Shown here one piece after another: positions 6,515-10,159 of a stretch of 10,159 nucleotides of DNA. Each line of letters starts with the position of its first letter. Positions within the stretch are counted from its first letter, which is position 1. The stretch covers positions 220 to 10,378 of the forward strand of contig DAEF01000155.1 of assembly GCA_002495225.1 (NCBI GenBank), read 5' to 3'. The position numbers and the translations under genes are program-made. Below the pieces are notes generated by a model. The model saw nothing but the letters and a program-made list of their open reading frames with translations. It ran no database searches and was not told the DNA's origin. This stretch comes from Methanoregulaceae archaeon UBA288 (GTDB taxonomy: Archaea; Halobacteriota; Methanomicrobia; Methanomicrobiales; Methanospirillaceae).

Positions 6515-6551
6515 GTTCGGCGGCCATTCGTGTGAACAATTCGATTCAATC

Positions 6552-6570
6552 CTGGGGCGGGACGCCCCGG
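6552..6570 (-). promoter_or_regulatory. Leader hairpin 1, at the predicted transcript start
   Basis: GGGGCG (6554-6559) and CGCCCC (6563-6568) pair perfectly around a 3-base loop, extended by a wobble and a C-G pair to 8 bp (6552-6570). From the TATA box at 6591-6604 the transcript should begin near 6570, so the mRNA would start with this stem. If overlapping the start site, it could instead be an operator bound as DNA. Confidence 0.4.
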
Positions 6571-6590
6571 TGCATCAAACTCACCCGTAT

Positions 6591-6604
6591 TGTATAAAAA
6601 ATAT
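6591..6604 (-). promoter_or_regulatory. TATA box of the ferritin-like gene
   Basis: Read leftward, ATATTTTTTATACA is the most AT-rich run in the window and a good archaeal TATA box. It predicts a transcription start about 25 bases downstream, near 6570, and hence a 5' leader of about 105 bases before the ATG at 6465. The element is roughly symmetrical, so it could also serve rightward transcription, but no plus-strand gene follows. Confidence 0.65.
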
Positions 6605-6639
6605 GGCCTCTGCCGGCCCGGGACGGGGGGAGAGCCCGT

Positions 6640-6871
6640 GGAATCGAGGCGGAGACGACTGCGTGACTGAGGCCCCGTAGCCCGAAAACCGGGGCCGACG
6701 TGCTGGTGAGAGCCCCGGTCGGGGCCATCTGGTTCGCGAGGGAATCGTCGAATTCAGCCTCGGACAGGGCCACGAAGGGGCGGCCCGCGGCGCATTGACG
6801 GTCGAGGTCATCGTGCCGTCCAGGGCTTCCGCGAAATCTGCCTTCTAGGAAGCGACGTTGGCCATCGTCAT
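6640..6871 (-). pseudogene. Possible broken gene with intact start signals
   Basis: A strong Shine-Dalgarno sequence (GGAGG, 6878-6882) lies 6 bases before an ATG at 6871. The frame reads MTMANVAS and then hits TAG at 6845-6847. Past the TAG the same frame continues as KADFAEALDGTM, which is protein-like, then turns Arg/Pro-rich. Protein-like sequence resumes in another frame as FVALSEAEFDDSLANQMAPTG. This is what a gene with a nonsense mutation and a frameshift looks like. I do not recognise the family. A chance start signal is the alternative. The TAG is unlikely to encode pyrrolysine, because the reading frame also breaks later. Confidence 0.33.
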
Positions 6872-6905
6872 ATTTGCCTCCCCAACCGCTGGATCGACCG
6901 TGTGG

Positions 6906-7340
6906 TTACGGCCGGTTCCACGGTCGGTGGAGCGTACGGCTCCGGATGCCGGTTGCTTCGTCGCCGGATGTTCGGTCGGGGACGTTGAACGTGCCGGTCG
7001 AGTCCTGCACGGTGATCGTCTCCCCGACGGCGATCGGATCGGCCCGGTTGCCGGTCTCTACCCTGCTCGTCCACTCCCCGTGGAGACCGGTCACGGTCAA
7101 CCCCAACCCCCCGCGGGTCCGGGTGTTCGCCTCGTCACCGCTGGGTGGTGAGCAGTCCTCTCCGGTGACAATCGCGGTCGGGGGAACTGGTCCCGGGCGC
7201 AGCGAGGCTGGTCCCTGGTGTTTTGAGTGTGGTGCCGATGATCGGCGTGGTGGTCACTACGACGGTGCCGGTCGTCGAAACGGTCGGTCCGGCCTCCTGG
7301 GGGGCGACCACGAGGATCGCATACGCCGGAGGGTCTCATG
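6906..7340 (-). pseudogene. Possible frameshifted surface-protein remnant
   Basis: Read leftward, one frame gives a hydrophobic start and a Thr/Pro/Val linker (AYAILVVAPQEAGPTVSTTG, then VVVTTTPIIGTT). After a run of five G/C (7180-7184) the protein-like signal moves to another frame: TAIVTGEDC, LGLTVTGLHGEWTSRVETG, then ADPIAVGETITVQDS and GTFNVPDRTSGDE, up to a stop at 6906. Removing one base from the run would join the two. The second part alternates hydrophobic and polar residues like a beta-sandwich. It reminds me of the outer domains of archaeal pilin-like or other surface proteins, but I cannot name a family. A hydrophobic segment in a third frame (IMALAGIVMGGVAGGF, about 7350-7395) may be the original N-terminal helix. 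The extent is uncertain. Confidence 0.35.
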
Positions 7341-7564
7341 TATCCGAAACCCGCCTGCGACGCCGCCCATCACGATCCCTGCCAGGGCCATGATATGGGC
7401 GGGGGCGTCGAGGTTCGGTCGTCGGTCCATGAGCGGCCACAGCAGGCCAGGTGTGACGTTACTCTGTAGAGATCTCTGAACTGACCGGGTCAACCCGGAC
7501 GTTCATCAGGCGTGAACGATGCGGACGGATGCTCAAAGAGAGGGTTGGTATCGGGGGCCGACTT

Positions 7565-8146
7565 TTAAGCCCGACCTCGCCTGGCCGCGATCAGGTCGTA
7601 GACGATCAGCGCCGCGAGGACCACGAGCCCGCCCAGGAGGATGTACAGGGCTACGCACCCGGGAGCGGACGCCGCCGCGTCCATCGGGACCGAGGCCGGC
7701 GCCGGCTCTCCGAGCCTGTTCGCACTCTCGCTCCCTGCCGTGAGGACGTCGGGCGAGGCCGTCCATGCCTGGAGCAGCCCCGCCGCGAGGACCGCACCGG
7801 CGAGAGTGAGACCGAGGGCCGCGTACTTCCGGAGGAGGGACTGCAGGTCCTCCCGGCCCGGCGTCACGATCACGACCCGGTCGACGAGACGATAGATCTT
7901 CTGCTCGCGCCCCTTGCGGCTCCACCGTGTCCCGGTCACCTCGATCACGCCGGCCGCGACCAGGTGCTCGAGGTGATAGGCCGCAGTCGTGATCGGTATC
8001 TCGAGCCGGGCTGCGAGCGCGGAGGCGGTCATCGGCTCCTCGCCAAGGATCTGAAGAATCTCCCCGGCCGTCGGGGACGCGATCGCCCGGGCCAGTGTCT
8101 GGGCCTCGGGGTCGCCCGGGTGCAGGATCCTCAGCTCGTTATCCAT
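7565..8146 (-). CDS. ArsR-like winged-helix regulator with two membrane helices (193 aa)
   Basis: Residues about 15-95 form a winged helix-turn-helix: helices around TAGEILQILGEEPMTASALAAR would be followed by the recognition segment ITTAAYHLEHLVAAGVIEV and a wing (TRWSRKGREQKIYRL). This layout is usual for ArsR-type DNA-binding domains. After it come a membrane helix at about 108-128, an outside loop of about 35 residues rich in Ala, Ser and Pro, and a second helix at about 164-186 ending YDLIAARRGRA. The arrangement predicts a dimeric DNA-binding domain held at the inner face of the membrane. Fusions like this recur in methanogens; their signals are mostly unknown. There are no Cys in the DNA-binding part, so the classic ArsR metal site is absent. 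Its ATG overlaps the end of alaS by 8 bases (CTGAATGGATAAC), which implies co-transcription and translational coupling. No separate promoter is seen. Confidence 0.92.
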   Translation of the reverse strand: MDNELRILHPGDPEAQTLARAIASPTAGEILQILGEEPMTASALAARLEIPITTAAYHLEHLVAAGVIEVTGTRWSRKGREQKIYRLVDRVVIVTPGREDLQSLLRKYAALGLTLAGAVLAAGLLQAWTASPDVLTAGSESANRLGEPAPASVPMDAAASAPGCVALYILLGGLVVLAALIVYDLIAARRGRA

Positions 8147-10159
8147 TCAGCGCGATTGTGATCAGGCGACGCCCGGCCTTCAGGGCGTGATCTCCCTTGG
8201 TTCCATCCGCCACGATTGCATGGGCCATGGTCGGGTTGCCTCCGCCCTTGCCGCCGACGGCCTCGGAGAGCTCGCCGAGCACCTCGCCGGCGTTCACCCG
8301 CGGTGTCCCCGAGGCCAGGACCATGTGGAGCCGCTCCCCCGCCGAGGCGAGCAGGGCGACGCCGTTCGTCTTCGCGAGCTTCCGCGCTAGCGCCGCGAGC
8401 TGGGACGGGTCGACGTCGAGCTCCCGGATCACGACCATCGCCGGCCCGATCTGCTCGTACTCGATCTGGGCCAGCTCGAGGTCGACGAGTTTCTTCCGGA
8501 GACGCTCGATCTCCTTGCCCCGCTCCTTCCACTCGTCGAAGAAGCGCTGGACGGTCGAGGGCAAATTTTCGGGCTGGATCCGGAGCTCGGCGGCCGCGTC
8601 GGCCAGGATCTGCTCGGTATGCTGCATGGCCACGATCGCGGCCTTGCCGGCCGCGAACTCGATCCGCTCGATCCCGTCCTGGATGTGCTCGACCCTGAGG
8701 ATCTTGATGACCCCGATCTCGCCCGTGGTCCGGACGTGCGTCCCGGCGCAGGCCTGGATCTCGCCGCCCACCTGGACGACGCGGATCGCGTTCCCGGGGG
8801 GCACGCCGCCCTGGTAGAGGGTGAAGCCGTACTTCTGCTCGGCCCGCTGGCGCTCCTCGAACTTGATGAAGACCGGCTTGTTGTTCTGGACGAACTGGTT
8901 CGCGAGGATCTCGATCCGGCGGAGCTCGTCGTCGGTGATGTGCTTGAAGTGCCGGATGTCGAGCCGCGCCGAGTCCGAGCCGTTCTGGGAGCCGGCCTGG
9001 TGGACGTGGGCCCCGAGGATCTCTTTTGCCGCGTGCAGCAGGACGTGGGTGCCCGTGTGGTGGCGCATCATGGACCAGCGCCGCTCCTCGTCGACCATCC
9101 CGCGCACCCGCTCGCCCCGCTTGAGCGGGCCGCCGGAGACACGGTGGAGGATCACATCGCCCATCTTGACCACGTCCTCAACCCGGACCATGGACTCGGC
9201 CGAGAGGAGGGTGCCCGTGTCTGCGGGCTGTCCTCCCCCCTCGGGGTAGAACAGGGTCTGGTCCAGGACGACGAGCCCTTCGAAGAAGTCGAGGACGATC
9301 GCCTCGAACTCGACCTCGCAGGGCTGCTCGTAGAAGAGCGGCCGGGTTGCCGGCAAGGCCGCGACGCGCTCTGCATGCACCGCGAGCGGGTCGTCTGCGG
9401 TCTCCCTCTTGTTCTCCGAGTGCATGTCGGCGATCACGGAGTAGAAGTTGTCGGGGAGCTCGACGACCGCGCCCTCAGCCGCAGCCACCTCCTTGATCAG
9501 CTCGGCGGGGAGGCCGTGCGAGTCGTAGAGGGTGATGACTTCCGCGAGCGGCACCTTCTGGCTCTTCTTCTTGTAGTTCGCCGCGACCTTCTGGATAATG
9601 CGGGTCCCCCGCTCGATGGTCGCGCCGTACTTCTCGGTCTCGCGCTCGAGGATCTCGCGGATCACCTCGGGCGACTGCTCGAATTGCTCCTCGCCGATCT
9701 CCTGGACCTGCCGCTCGACGAGGTCGGCGAGCGAGAGGTCGAGGTGGAGGTCGTTCATGACCCGGAGGGTCCGGCGGAGGACGAGCCGGGCCAGGTAGCC
9801 CTCGCGGACGTTCGACGGGACGATGCAGTCGCCGAGCATGTACGCGAGGCACCGGGTGTGGTCCGCGATGGTGTAGACCTGCTCGATCGGCGTGATCATC
9901 TTGATGTAGCGGTCGATCGGGACGTCGATGGCGGCAGCGACCTTCTTCCGGAGGGCGAAGAGGTTCGCGCCCGTGATGTCCATGAGTCCGGCGAACTTCG
10001 CGTTGAGCGCCAGGACCTTGGTGTAGTTCTTGTCCTGGAGGTGGTGGTCCAGGCCGGCCTCGGCGAAGAGGGACGAGACCAGGTCGGGGAAGACCGCGTC
10101 GTAGATCGTGGGCGAGCCCGTCGAGGCCCAGGTCAGGCGCTCGAGCCCGTAGCCGGTAT
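8139..10159 (-). CDS. alaS: Alanyl-tRNA synthetase, archaeal type, N-terminus beyond window
   Basis: It charges tRNA-Ala with alanine and clears mischarged Ser and Gly. The window holds 672 complete codons from TGYGLERLTW to the C-terminus; archaeal AlaRS is about 900 residues, so roughly 240 N-terminal residues, with much of the catalytic core, lie outside. The visible part contains the end of the catalytic domain (TGYGLERLTWAS, GSPTIYDAVFP), the tRNA-recognition helices (IADHTRCLAYMLGDCIVPSN, LARLVLRRTLR) and the linker. The editing domain has both zinc-ligand pairs: H-x3-H in RHHTGTHVLLHA and C-x3-H in CAGTHVRTTGEIG. A short coiled coil (EWKERGKEIERLRKKL) and the C-Ala/DHHA1 domain with GGKGGGNPTMAHA follow. 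These parts are intact, so the gene appears functional. The ATG at 9983 (MDITGANLF) is internal, because the frame and the homology continue to the window edge. The stop overlaps the start of the downstream regulator. Confidence 0.97.
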   Translation of the reverse strand, partial: TGYGLERLTWASTGSPTIYDAVFPDLVSSLFAEAGLDHHLQDKNYTKVLALNAKFAGLMDITGANLFALRKKVAAAIDVPIDRYIKMITPIEQVYTIADHTRCLAYMLGDCIVPSNVREGYLARLVLRRTLRVMNDLHLDLSLADLVERQVQEIGEEQFEQSPEVIREILERETEKYGATIERGTRIIQKVAANYKKKSQKVPLAEVITLYDSHGLPAELIKEVAAAEGAVVELPDNFYSVIADMHSENKRETADDPLAVHAERVAALPATRPLFYEQPCEVEFEAIVLDFFEGLVVLDQTLFYPEGGGQPADTGTLLSAESMVRVEDVVKMGDVILHRVSGGPLKRGERVRGMVDEERRWSMMRHHTGTHVLLHAAKEILGAHVHQAGSQNGSDSARLDIRHFKHITDDELRRIEILANQFVQNNKPVFIKFEERQRAEQKYGFTLYQGGVPPGNAIRVVQVGGEIQACAGTHVRTTGEIGVIKILRVEHIQDGIERIEFAAGKAAIVAMQHTEQILADAAAELRIQPENLPSTVQRFFDEWKERGKEIERLRKKLVDLELAQIEYEQIGPAMVVIRELDVDPSQLAALARKLAKTNGVALLASAGERLHMVLASGTPRVNAGEVLGELSEAVGGKGGGNPTMAHAIVADGTKGDHALKAGRRLITIALNG

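Larger units (their letters stand above)
6605..7564. other. 960-base stretch without an intact gene
   Basis: No complete gene is visible. Two minus-strand segments look like broken coding sequence and are listed separately (6640-6871 and 6906-7340). Between those and the regulator gene lie two palindromes close together: AGAGATCTCT (7468-7477) and CCGGGT-CA-ACCCGG (7485-7498). They could mark the old promoter or operator of the broken gene, or the end of the alaS-regulator transcript. No T-run follows the regulator's stop codon. Confidence 0.5.

Noticed and set aside
6518..6550. Possible metal-regulator operator ATTCGTGTGAACAAT upstream of the ferritin-like gene
   Set aside because: Only the outer three bases on each side and a few inner positions are symmetrical, and the site lies within the predicted leader, not at the promoter.
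6845..6847. TAG read as pyrrolysine
   Set aside because: The frame after the TAG loses protein character within about 30 codons, and no pyl gene is in the window; a broken gene is simpler.
7533..7925. 130-codon minus-strand open frame within the regulator gene
   Set aside because: Alternate frame of the winged-helix gene, dominated by Arg, Gly and Pro, with no start signals.
8197..8817. 206-codon plus-strand open frame opposite alaS
   Set aside because: Ser/Arg/Trp-rich antisense shadow of the well-supported synthetase gene.
1..10159. CRISPR array, tRNA, rRNA, insertion sequence or phage genes
   Set aside because: No regularly spaced repeats, no T-arm consensus with a fitting cloverleaf, no rRNA-like blocks, no transposase or integrase motifs were seen on either strand.

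Overview
The window looks like a piece of a high-GC methanogenic archaeon of the order Methanomicrobiales, in the style of Methanoculleus. This rests on protein character, not on a search. The alanyl-tRNA synthetase is of the archaeal type. There is a secreted PEGA-repeat protein with a Thr-rich stalk and a C-terminal membrane anchor, and an ArsR-like regulator fused to two membrane helices. Likely promoters are TATA-like, and some genes carry archaeal-type Shine-Dalgarno sequences.

Layout from left to right. Positions 1-1393 are almost gene-free; the only believable gene is a 54-residue Cys/His-rich protein at 447-611. A T7 tract after a palindrome (1379-1395) would end rightward transcription. 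A small two-helix membrane protein (1394-1684, minus) diverges from a CPA2-type cation:proton antiporter with a TrkA/RCK regulatory half (1783-3762, plus). The antiporter has no normal start codon: either CTG or an indel in a short C run. It converges, with 2 bases between stops, on a 534-residue surface protein with six PEGA repeats (3765-5369, minus). About 750 bases without a gene follow, holding one notable hairpin.

Next is a 113-residue two-helix ferritin-like protein (6124-6465, minus) whose ligand pattern matches the encapsulated-ferritin family. It has a clear TATA box and a leader of about 100 bases that can fold two GC-rich hairpins. Positions 6605-7564 hold no intact gene but contain what look like two broken minus-strand reading frames. 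The right end carries alaS (8139 to beyond the window, minus), followed with an 8-base overlap by the membrane-anchored winged-helix regulator (7565-8146, minus). These two are almost certainly co-transcribed.

Functionally the genes are a mixture: translation (alaS), ion homeostasis (antiporter and perhaps its small neighbour), cell surface (PEGA protein) and iron handling (ferritin-like protein). I see no defence system, CRISPR array, intact mobile element, tRNA or rRNA. The most interesting points are the encapsulin-type half-ferritin with a Lys-rich tail and structured leader, the unusual antiporter start, and the small zinc-binding-like protein.
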